Positions 56,666 through 64,000 of a stretch of 64,000 nucleotides of DNA are shown here, in pieces. Under the pieces are notes generated by a model. It saw nothing but the letters and a program-made list of their open reading frames with translations. It did no database searches and had not been told where the DNA came from. The position numbers were made by a program, and so were the translations under genes. The stretch's first letter is position 1; each line of letters starts with the position of its first letter. Origin of the DNA: Hericium rajendrae (lineage: Eukaryota > Basidiomycota > Agaricomycetes > Russulales > Hericiaceae); contig CM065878.1 in NCBI GenBank assembly GCA_033439255.1, forward strand, positions 5,084,001-5,148,000, read 5' to 3'.

Positions 56666-57598
56666 TTATATGGATTGGCCACCGTACTCTTCGAGTTGCT
56701 GGTCAAAAACCTCCAAAGAATGGCACTCCGCACGGCTGAGGCGTTGGAAATACGCTTCGTTGGCTGGACGAGACTCCAAAATTCCCGAATCCACCAGCTG
56801 CTTGATAAGGTGGTCGTTGCCAAAGCGACTCTCCGTGAGGAAATGGACCGCCTCCGAGAACTTGCGGTGGCCCCATAGCTGGTAGACGCTGGACAGAGCT
56901 ATAAGGAACGTAACCTCTTGAACTCGGAAGAGAGACGGGCGTGGCGGGGAAAGGATTTGGCGGGCAGTCTCGGCGTGCAAATGATGGGATGCTGGGCCCA
57001 CCAAAAACATTCGTTGGGCGAGGGTGAGTGGTGGAGGTAACAGGATAATGTCCAACACGTTGAGGAGGTCGATAATAAACTGATGGAGGCGCTGACGCCA
57101 GAACATGTACACCTTGAGGTTCCAGCCTGCCAGCGTCGCGTGCTGGACTGTAAGCTGGTCGTTGGAGCGGTCGACGCGTAAAGGGTCCTCCAATCGGTCG
57201 ACGGGCACTCTGTCTTGTGCGCACGGGAGGTCGTGGTTCGTGAGGGTTGCCGTCGGAATTGGCTCCGACGCCCGGCCGTAAAGGTCGGGGAACAAATTGC
57301 GGAGGACTTGCGGATCGAGCTGACGGAGCTCGTCGAACAGGCTGGTGAGATATGGGACGAGCGTCGCGTGCACGCTGGGGATGTTTTCATCTGACTTGTC
57401 TGAATTAGACTCGTCCGTCCCGGGAGACTGCCAGGACTCACCGTAAGCTGCCTCGCCATGTCCACCATTCTCCACTATAGCCGGTCCTTCCCGCCGAAAT
57501 TCGCGTGGCGTCGAGGTGTTCTCGGTGGGTGTAAAGCCCATCGTCGGCATCGCCGGCGAGTTCGACAGTTCAGGCATCGTGCGAGTGGTAGATGACAT
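56666..57598 (-). CDS. 310-codon frame inside the retroelement
   Basis: Contains LVPYLTSLFDELRQLDPQVL, LKVYMFWRQRLHQFIIDLL and SVYQLWGHRKFSEAVHF. It is helical and soluble, with no domain I can name. Its position between the gag-protease and pol frames on the same strand suggests retroelement sequence. The first ATG coincides with the terminal bases of element b. Confidence 0.45.
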   Translation of the reverse strand: MSSTTRTMPELSNSPAMPTMGFTPTENTSTPREFRREGPAIVENGGHGEAAYGESWQSPGTDESNSDKSDENIPSVHATLVPYLTSLFDELRQLDPQVLRNLFPDLYGRASEPIPTATLTNHDLPCAQDRVPVDRLEDPLRVDRSNDQLTVQHATLAGWNLKVYMFWRQRLHQFIIDLLNVLDIILLPPPLTLAQRMFLVGPASHHLHAETARQILSPPRPSLFRVQEVTFLIALSSVYQLWGHRKFSEAVHFLTESRFGNDHLIKQLVDSGILESRPANEAYFQRLSRAECHSLEVFDQQLEEYGGQSI

Positions 57599-60319
57599 CA
57601 GAAAAATCTGCAGGTCCTACATAGTTCTACATATCTTATATAGAAGTCATAGACTCATAGCACCTCCCTTTACTACATAGCCCTTATAGCTCAAAGGGAG
57701 AGCTATGAAGTGCTATGAGATGCTATAGAGCTGAAGAGGGTGCTATGGGCTACTATCATAGCTATCATAGCTAACTACAAAACTATAATAGGATGCCTAG
57801 CTATAACAATTATCAGAGCTATAATATCTATATGTACTATATTAGATAGGTAGACTTGACACATCTATACAATCAATAAAGCCTATCAAAGCTATTCAAG
57901 TTATAGCTTGACTGAATAATTTATTCAGATATATTTTGAATAAACACACAAATAACAATATCAAAAGAACTGAGCAAATCAAATTATATTTGTCATTCTA
58001 GCCTATTACAAAATCTTATGACTAACACAAACATATATATACTACTAACACTAGAAAGATAACAAGTCAGTACAAAGACTACAAAAAGCGGAAATAGAAT
58101 CAACAGTCAGTAAAAGAGTGAGACTCACTAAGACTCTATAACAAAAGATAACAAAAGTATAACCTATATAACAGAACAAAGGAACAAAGACATAAAATAA
58201 GCATGAGTTAGCAAATATAAAGGACAAAAACTTACCAAACATTGAGGAAAGAAGTACAAGTTAAGAGCAAGCCCGGAGCGAAGGGGAAAGGTAGTAGTTG
58301 AAGAGAGAAAGACGACGCGCGTTGTGCGAGGTTTATATAGCTGAGCGCGGACATGCCCGGTCGGAGCCACAAATGTGGCTGCCGCGCGCGGCCGTGTGTC
58401 ACGAGAAAGGCTACGAAGCTAGACTTCACTAAGTTACATTGCCTATCCATAGATGCATTGTACAGTACATACTTATGTAGCTCATTAATTGTTATTGTAT
58501 AAACTATCTACGCTCGCTGTGTTTTTTCTGAATTTAATGCGATTTTATATGATTTGCTGAGTGTCGGAAACCGTAGACTCGCCCGTTCGGTGGCTGAAGC
58601 AGCGAATGCGCGTCAACTCGTACGAACGTCTTTAACTTTGCTCAATCTTCCACCAACCTCGTCCCTCCTCTCTCACTTCGTCCCTTCCTCGACAACTCAA
58701 CCATCGGCGGGATGCGGCTGCGAGAAAACGGGCTACAGGTAAGTAAAAAAACAGTTCTATTATCTCCTTACCGTACTAATACAGGGAGTATCGCCCGTTT
58801 TACGGGCGATACACCCGTTCTTCGTCGCTCCACACCCCGGCCTCCATGTCCCACCCCCGCACGACTTCCACAACCTCCCTATACGCATACATCCCGACCT
58901 CGCCCGTGCCTGCGCGTGTCCCGACAATGCGCACACGTCCCGCCAACGCACACACGTCCGCCAACACGCATACGCCCCGCCAGCGTGCACGTCTGCGCAC
59001 GGGCCCGCCAGCGCATCTGCGCACGGCCTCGCACACACGGCCAGCCTCGTGTGCTGACGACAGCCTGCGCACGGCCTCGTTGGCTTACGCACGCCGTATG
59101 GTCCCGCCTGCGACCATCTGTGTGCGCCTGCCCACCCCCGCCTGTGCGTGCATGGCCCCGCCCGCGCACAACGCTGGCCATCAGCTCAGGACGTCATGCG
59201 GGCAGCTGCGACGCGAGGCGCACAGCGCGGGCACCTCGAGCATGACGTCGGCCGCCCGCGTTGGCCACGTCATTGAGCGCGGCCCCGACACTGCGTGCCC
59301 TCCTCGCCGCGTCCGCGTCCTCCCCGCCGTCTCCATGCCTCCCCGCCGTCTCCACGCCCTCCACGCCGTGTCACGCCCTCCACGCCGCATCCGTGCCCTC
59401 TCCGCCGCATCCGTGCCCTCTCCGCCGCATCCGTGCCCTCTCCGCCGCGTCGCCGCCCTCTCCGCCGCGTCGCCATCTTCTCCGCGGCATCCGCGTCCTC
59501 TCCGCCGGGTCAACACCCTCCGCGCCGCCTTCGCGCACTCCCCGCCTCTGCGCCGACTTTCACGCTATCCGCGCCGCCTCCACGCTATCCGCATCGTCTC
59601 CACGCTATCCACGCTGCGTCCGCACCGTGTCCGCGCCGTCCGCACCGTGTCCGCACCATCCGCGCCATGTCTGCGCCGTCGGTGCCGTGTCCGCGCCGCC
59701 TCTCCGCCCTCTGCCGCACCTTACGTGCATCGTCAACACATGCGCGTGACTATAACGCCATGCGCACGGACCGCGGCAGCCACCTGCAGCGCAGCAGGCA
59801 GCGGCCCCCGCGCGATGACCCTGCTGTCGTATACAGGGTGCCGATGCCGTGTGCGCGATGTCAGCGAGCTGCAGGCGACATCAGCAGCCCGCGCGCGACT
59901 GCTACTTGATGTATGCACGGCCGTGATTAACTACATGCATGCAGTTATATTTTTAATTACAACTAGTTTCTGTAGCTGTAATTAAGTACTTGTGACTGTT
60001 TTCCTTATACCAGTAAACTTTTTTTTCGAAAATGAAAGTCCGTTATTTAATAAAATCAAAAAATTTGACTTGTGATTATGGAGTCTACCATATTTGACAT
60101 AGGGCTGATAGAGTCCATAGCAAGGCTATGATGGTACATAGCTCTGATAGTAATGGCTTACAGCTACATAGGACTATATACCTTCTGCCTGCTGCTATAA
60201 AGGCTATGATAAGGTGCATAGCTCAACATAGCTCCAAGGTTGGCTACATAGACCTCATAGCACTATGCTAGGACACATACTTTAGTACTGAGCTATATAA
60301 ATTTCTAATTTTTCAGATG
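57596..60319 (-). mobile_element. Element b: second copy of the 2.7-kb element, inserted in the retroelement
   Basis: Ends CATCAGAAAAAT (57596) and AATTTTTCAGATG (to 60319), flanked by GA on both sides. Inverted relative to element a: CATAG-rich subterminal zones, a TATA-like AGCTATATAAACC on the minus strand (about 58335) with leader and a GTAAGTTT donor near 58235, the CTCGCCCGTTCGGTGGCTGAAGC patch (58579), a plus-strand donor ACAG|GTAAGTAAA near 58740, the GGGAGTATCGCCCG hairpin (58786) and a GC-rich arm (58830-59900). The frames within the GC-rich arm are repeat-driven. The right end reads outward as TTTTTCAG before ATG, like a splice acceptor. Confidence 0.72.
59375..59520. repeat. Degenerate 18-bp minisatellite (CTCTCCGCCGCATCCGTG type)
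   Basis: Several imperfect tandem units in the GC-rich arm of element b. Confidence 0.75.
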
Positions 60320-60524
60320 GAGAAAGGCGTGAGCAGCGGGAGACTTGACTCGCAGCTGCTAATCGATAAGTGGGCCAGTGTGTTGACAGAGTCGTCAGAC
60401 TCGTCGCCTCTGGCATCCTCTGAAGCAGGGTCAGGCGTCGAGCGGAAGAACGAGTCATCCTCGTCGTGAGCGATTCCAGCCTTGTCGAACAGTGGCATTG
60501 GCGTTCTGGAGCGTGAAGTGGGGT

Positions 60525-63500
60525 TCATGATAGGATGGGGATAGACTGGGTCGGCGAGCGCAGCGAGTACGACTGGCGACTGGGGCTGAGAGCGATTTGA
60601 GTCGGCGGACTTGGCAGCACAAGTCGCAACGTCTTGAGCAGGGCGCGAAGGCTGCGCGGACTGCGAAGCGACATCTCTGCGGGGTGCGGTATCGAGCGAG
60701 ACTGCTGCAGGCACGATGCGAACAGTTCCAGAATTAAAATGAGGCCTTGATTGAGATTTAGCAGTAGACGTACAGAGTCCACCATCATGTGGGATCCTCC
60801 ATCGCTCGGGTCGGATTCGTACTCCATACGAACGGACGGCTCCTCGAGTTCCTCCAAGACGTCGATAGAGCTCTTGCTAGCTTTCTTGATGGTCTTCTTG
60901 CGAGTGATAACCGCGGGCTTGTCGCGCAGCTTCGGGTCTTCCGGGGCATACAGATCTTCAATATCGATGATGTCGGAATCATCTCCGCGGCACTTCTTGG
61001 AGCTGCAAGAGCTGGAGCTGTGGCAACTCAAGCTGTCATCAGACTTCGCCTTGCGCTTGAGCTCAGCGTCGCGCGTCGAGTTGCGCTGCGGGATAGGCGG
61101 GCACTGGCCTAAAGGCGTGGGAGAACGGTCGTCACGAGGCGAACGAGGGTCCAAGAGGCTGGCGAAGATGGGGAGATCATCGGCGCTGGGCGAAATGAAG
61201 GATTGGGACATAGCGTACTGCGTAGACAAATCCCGAATTGAATTTTCACGTTGAAGTTGTGCTGAGTGGAAAGAGACGGTCTGCGGCGTCGAGGGCTGCA
61301 TCGGGACCAAGCCTGAGTACTCGCGAACGATCTGCGAGGAAGGTGCGATGGCGGGACGGTCGCGAAGGAGCTGGGAGATCGGCGGCAGAGGGGAAGACAA
61401 TGGATGGGGTGTGTCGAATAAAAATGGGACTTGCAGTGTTGAAGGCCAAGGCACGATGCCGGGACCGGAAGCCTGCCGTCGAAAGAAACGTACGAGGGCC
61501 GAGCCATACTCAATATTCGGGGGAGCGTTCGGTGGGAAAACCATCTGGGCGACGCGGAGCAACAGGAAATCATCGAACTCCTCACCGGTAGGTCCATCCT
61601 GCCCTTGCCGGCCTAAGGGAATACCGGATCGCGAGGAGAAGAAGGTGTCGCATAACGTACCCTGGCGCTCGAGATTGGCCTCGTCGCCGAGTCCGCAGAG
61701 AATAGACTCGTAGAGCGAGCGTCGGTCACCCGCGTCGGTTAGACGGGCAACTGGGATAGGGTTGCACTGCTCAGGGATGGAGGCGAGGTCGAGCTGGAGA
61801 TTTCCGAGGGAGAACTGAGGCGGGCTGCGGGAGGACATACAAAGGGGAGAGAGTGTTGGGGGTGAGAATTCATTAAGCGACTCACGGAGCTTTATACTAA
61901 GCAGATACTCTATTTCTTGCCATGTGAATTGAGTACTTACTGGGAATCCACGCAGGCGCAAGAGTCCTGCAGCAGCTTCAAGATCTGCAAGTGTAAAGGT
62001 CGGCGCCAAATTGGAGGATGCATCCATGCCTGCTAAGATAAGATCGATCTCAGATTCTTCCGTTCCGTCATTGATCGGATCTGAGTTCTCGCAATCCGAG
62101 ATTCGAAGTCGATCGAGATACGTCAGATCGGGCTCGACTGTGCACGCAAAGACCCGCGGCATCATTTTTCCTTCAAGATACTTTGCTTCCGCGTCGTTAG
62201 GTGGATGATAATCCACCATAACTTCAAATCGGGACTTATCGACGTCCCAAGGATCCTTGAATACCAGATAAGTCCCTTCAGATCTCTCGTCAATGGTCAC
62301 AAAATTCTGACACTGCCAGGGTCTTCCGAGGAGCAGCGGGAAGGGTACATGGTCACCCACAAACATATCAGCTTCAGTGTTGAGGTTTCTGATAGCCAAA
62401 GGTACGTTGGTTACTAATCCTACTAATTCCTTTGACTGACCGTTCGCATCCTTCATTTGAATTGTCTTAGAAATATCGCACGGCAAGCCAATCGCCTCGC
62501 GCCAAACATGTTTATTTGTGACATTAAGTTGCGAGCCTGTATCCACAATAGCGGTAATGTAATTCTCGCCGCTTCGTACTTTTATCCGGATGAGATCCCC
62601 TTGCAGATCGTGGTGGTTCACTGAGTCAATTCTGATCTGTCGGTAAGTCACGCCGCCTTGTTCATTCGCGCGCGATGCTCGGCGCAAGGATTGCGCGACC
62701 TTCGAGAATGCGTCATACCAGACGGATTCAGACTCGTCAAGATCCGACGAGTCTCCCACAACGGCCACTGCGCTAACAGGACTGTAAGGTGCGACTTCAC
62801 TTGCTGGCTTATACTTAATGCTTTCTGACAATACCTGTGCGACATCTTTAGATATTCCTATAATTTCTCCAACCTTCAGGGCTACAGGTGTGTCCAAAAC
62901 TCGGGCTAAAATTTTCGAAGGCGCGACTACTGACGAAATCGCGGACTGCTTAGGCATCCGTCGCATCTCCGCGGCATCTCCTTTTCCTCCGCCATCCACA
63001 TGCTTCGCCGGCGCGGGGCGACTGCGACGAGCTCCCGTCTCGCGCATCTCAACATCATCTCGGATGTTTTCATCGCGCGTGCCGTCAAATGCCGGGGTAC
63101 GCGTGTCGACTGGACGGATTGGATCGCGAACGGGCAGGGTTTCTTGGCGCGCTGGTGAGTCATTTGTATTCAGTCCCTCCTCAGATTCATTCCATGAACT
63201 TCGGGCTCTGGTCCTTGGATGGCCAGAGATCTCTCCAGGGATCTTCGAGGCGTGCATAGGCCTTGGTGCCGATGTATTGTCTTTTGATTCCAGCGCAGGC
63301 TGAGGTGGACTCATGTGGGTGCTGCCAGAGGCTGGACTAGACGAGGATCCGCGAGCGCGGGCTCGTTGGGCCGGACTCAAAGGAGGTACATGAACTCCAT
63401 CGAATAAGTCCCTTTTTGCTCGTGTTCCTGCTGACTCACGTGTACTGGCTCGCGTACTGACTTTCCTACCGCCGTCAACAGGAAACACTTCGACATCGCT

Positions 63501-63983
63501 ACCACTATATTCACCAGGAATGAAATAACGAGACGGTGCGTCCTCGTCTGATGATTCAAAGTCACTCAGGCCTACCGCAGTAACATAATTTGTAGAGGGC
63601 GCCGCACGCTGAGCAGCTTGCTCGCATTTAATCGCACTTAGGAGGGTCTCACCGGGCAGGCGTCGAACACGCTGTCCATTTGCGTAGGTGTACTTACCAT
63701 CAAGATCGCGTACTAACGTTCGCTTATCGATGAGCCTATGCAGCTCGATACAGTTACCCATACCATGTCCGCGCGCTTCGCACCCAAAGCAAGTTATGTC
63801 CCCTCCTCGAAAGGGTGGACTCTCCTGCATTGTCGGGACTGGCGCCGGCTGCGTGAGGGCATTTGCAGACTGCGAGAAACCATTCGTGGCCATACGGGAT
63901 CGATTGAAGGACGGACGAGACGTCTGCAAGGGATTCTGAGCGTGCGGAGGCGGATCACGCTGGAGGATCGTCTTTTGCGGCAT
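60525..63983 (-). CDS. Gypsy gag-protease frame
   Basis: An 1152-codon frame starting near the window edge. Residues 65-78 form a CCHC zinc knuckle (CFGCEARGHGMGNC). A Ser/Pro/Arg-rich linker follows. Around residue 480 an aspartic protease motif appears (AIVDTGSQLNVTNK, later PLLLGRPW). The long C-terminal part is disordered, with Ser-rich and basic stretches. A capsid part is expected upstream, beyond position 64000. An overlapping minus-strand frame lies at 60313-60714. Confidence 0.82.
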   Translation of the reverse strand: MPQKTILQRDPPPHAQNPLQTSRPSFNRSRMATNGFSQSANALTQPAPVPTMQESPPFRGGDITCFGCEARGHGMGNCIELHRLIDKRTLVRDLDGKYTYANGQRVRRLPGETLLSAIKCEQAAQRAAPSTNYVTAVGLSDFESSDEDAPSRYFIPGEYSGSDVEVFPVDGGRKVSTRASTRESAGTRAKRDLFDGVHVPPLSPAQRARARGSSSSPASGSTHMSPPQPALESKDNTSAPRPMHASKIPGEISGHPRTRARSSWNESEEGLNTNDSPARQETLPVRDPIRPVDTRTPAFDGTRDENIRDDVEMRETGARRSRPAPAKHVDGGGKGDAAEMRRMPKQSAISSVVAPSKILARVLDTPVALKVGEIIGISKDVAQVLSESIKYKPASEVAPYSPVSAVAVVGDSSDLDESESVWYDAFSKVAQSLRRASRANEQGGVTYRQIRIDSVNHHDLQGDLIRIKVRSGENYITAIVDTGSQLNVTNKHVWREAIGLPCDISKTIQMKDANGQSKELVGLVTNVPLAIRNLNTEADMFVGDHVPFPLLLGRPWQCQNFVTIDERSEGTYLVFKDPWDVDKSRFEVMVDYHPPNDAEAKYLEGKMMPRVFACTVEPDLTYLDRLRISDCENSDPINDGTEESEIDLILAGMDASSNLAPTFTLADLEAAAGLLRLRGFPVSTQFTWQEIEYLLSIKLRESLNEFSPPTLSPLCMSSRSPPQFSLGNLQLDLASIPEQCNPIPVARLTDAGDRRSLYESILCGLGDEANLERQGTLCDTFFSSRSGIPLGRQGQDGPTGEEFDDFLLLRVAQMVFPPNAPPNIEYGSALVRFFRRQASGPGIVPWPSTLQVPFLFDTPHPLSSPLPPISQLLRDRPAIAPSSQIVREYSGLVPMQPSTPQTVSFHSAQLQRENSIRDLSTQYAMSQSFISPSADDLPIFASLLDPRSPRDDRSPTPLGQCPPIPQRNSTRDAELKRKAKSDDSLSCHSSSSCSSKKCRGDDSDIIDIEDLYAPEDPKLRDKPAVITRKKTIKKASKSSIDVLEELEEPSVRMEYESDPSDGGSHMMVDSVRLLLNLNQGLILILELFASCLQQSRSIPHPAEMSLRSPRSLRALLKTLRLVLPSPPTQIALSPSRQSYSLRSPTQSIPILS

Positions 63984-64000
63984 AGATGTATGATTATTAT

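Larger units (their letters stand above)
49055..64000 (-). mobile_element. Ty3/Gypsy-type LTR retroelement, incomplete in the window
   Basis: Fossil-style description. On the minus strand, in order: a gag-protease frame (63983-60525), element b inserted at 57596-60319, a 310-codon frame (57598-56666), a spacer, pol (55246-51857), a frame of unknown type (51498-50674) and an LTR-like block. The order protease, reverse transcriptase, RNase H, integrase is that of Ty3/Gypsy. The 5' LTR and probably the capsid part lie beyond position 64000. Long open frames suggest a fairly young copy that predates element b. It is not whole as it stands, because it carries an insertion. Confidence 0.7.

Noticed and set aside
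58846-59985. 379-codon frame in element b
   Set aside because: Driven by degenerate CCGCC-type tandem repeats rather than coding constraint.
45744-60319. Elements a and b as the two LTRs of the retroelement between them
   Set aside because: They are inverted relative to each other, have CATCAG rather than TG...CA ends, and element b lies inside the retroelement's internal region.
1-64000. tRNA genes and CRISPR arrays
   Set aside because: No B-box with matching cloverleaf arms was noticed, and the direct repeats present are contiguous minisatellites without unique spacers.

Overview
The window looks like nuclear DNA of a basidiomycete fungus, most likely an agaricomycete and perhaps a polypore. 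Genes carry many short introns (about 37-70 nt, GT...AG). The transporters and acetyltransferase have fungal relatives, the kinase-like proteins are of a kind common in agaricomycetes, and about half of the sequence is repeats or transposable elements. No rRNA, tRNA or CRISPR was recognised.

Left part (1-21 kb): an array of lineage-specific, repeatedly duplicated genes. The most striking unit is a two-gene convergent module that I do not recognise from any described family. Gene S encodes a small charged protein of about 150-157 aa with an almost invariant three-exon layout (82-106 nt, an 18-21 nt microexon, 347 nt). Gene C encodes a 401-425 aa protein with a low-complexity N-terminus, basic patches and a C-terminal coiled coil. 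S and C face each other tail to tail: 2487-3070/3105-4672, 17444-18008/15849-17409 and 41672-42246/42419-43750. Extra or partial copies lie at the left edge, 12.2-12.6 kb, 20.7 kb and 48.5 kb. Two kinase-like families are interleaved: a DFG-type kinase (5.1-6.1 and 13.1-14.5 kb) and a DFDW-type kinase-like protein (7.2-9.3, 9.8-11.9 and 19.0-20.7 kb). A direct duplication pairs 4.15-6.12 kb with 12.21-14.14 kb. The DFDW copies 2 and 3 form a near-identical inverted pair.

Middle part (21-30 kb): ordinary host genes. These are a decayed NAT9-like acetyltransferase, a GPR1/FUN34/YaaH acetate-transporter-family gene and an auxin-efflux-carrier-family gene. A nested pair of DNA transposons lies at 25.7-26.9 kb.

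30.5-38.8 kb: a large multi-exon DNA-transposase-like gene on the minus strand, split by a 3.6 kb element with long inverted ends. A two-exon hypothetical gene, a complete S/C module and its duplicated relative follow to 49 kb.

Right part (45.7-64 kb): a Ty3/Gypsy-like retroelement on the minus strand that runs off the window, plus two inverted copies (45744-48356 and 57596-60319) of an unusual element of about 2.6-2.7 kb. That element has 12-bp inverted ends, apparent 2-bp target duplications, subterminal CATAG repeats, a GC-rich arm, and outward promoter/splice-donor structures. One copy sits in a duplicated S promoter region and the other inside the retroelement.
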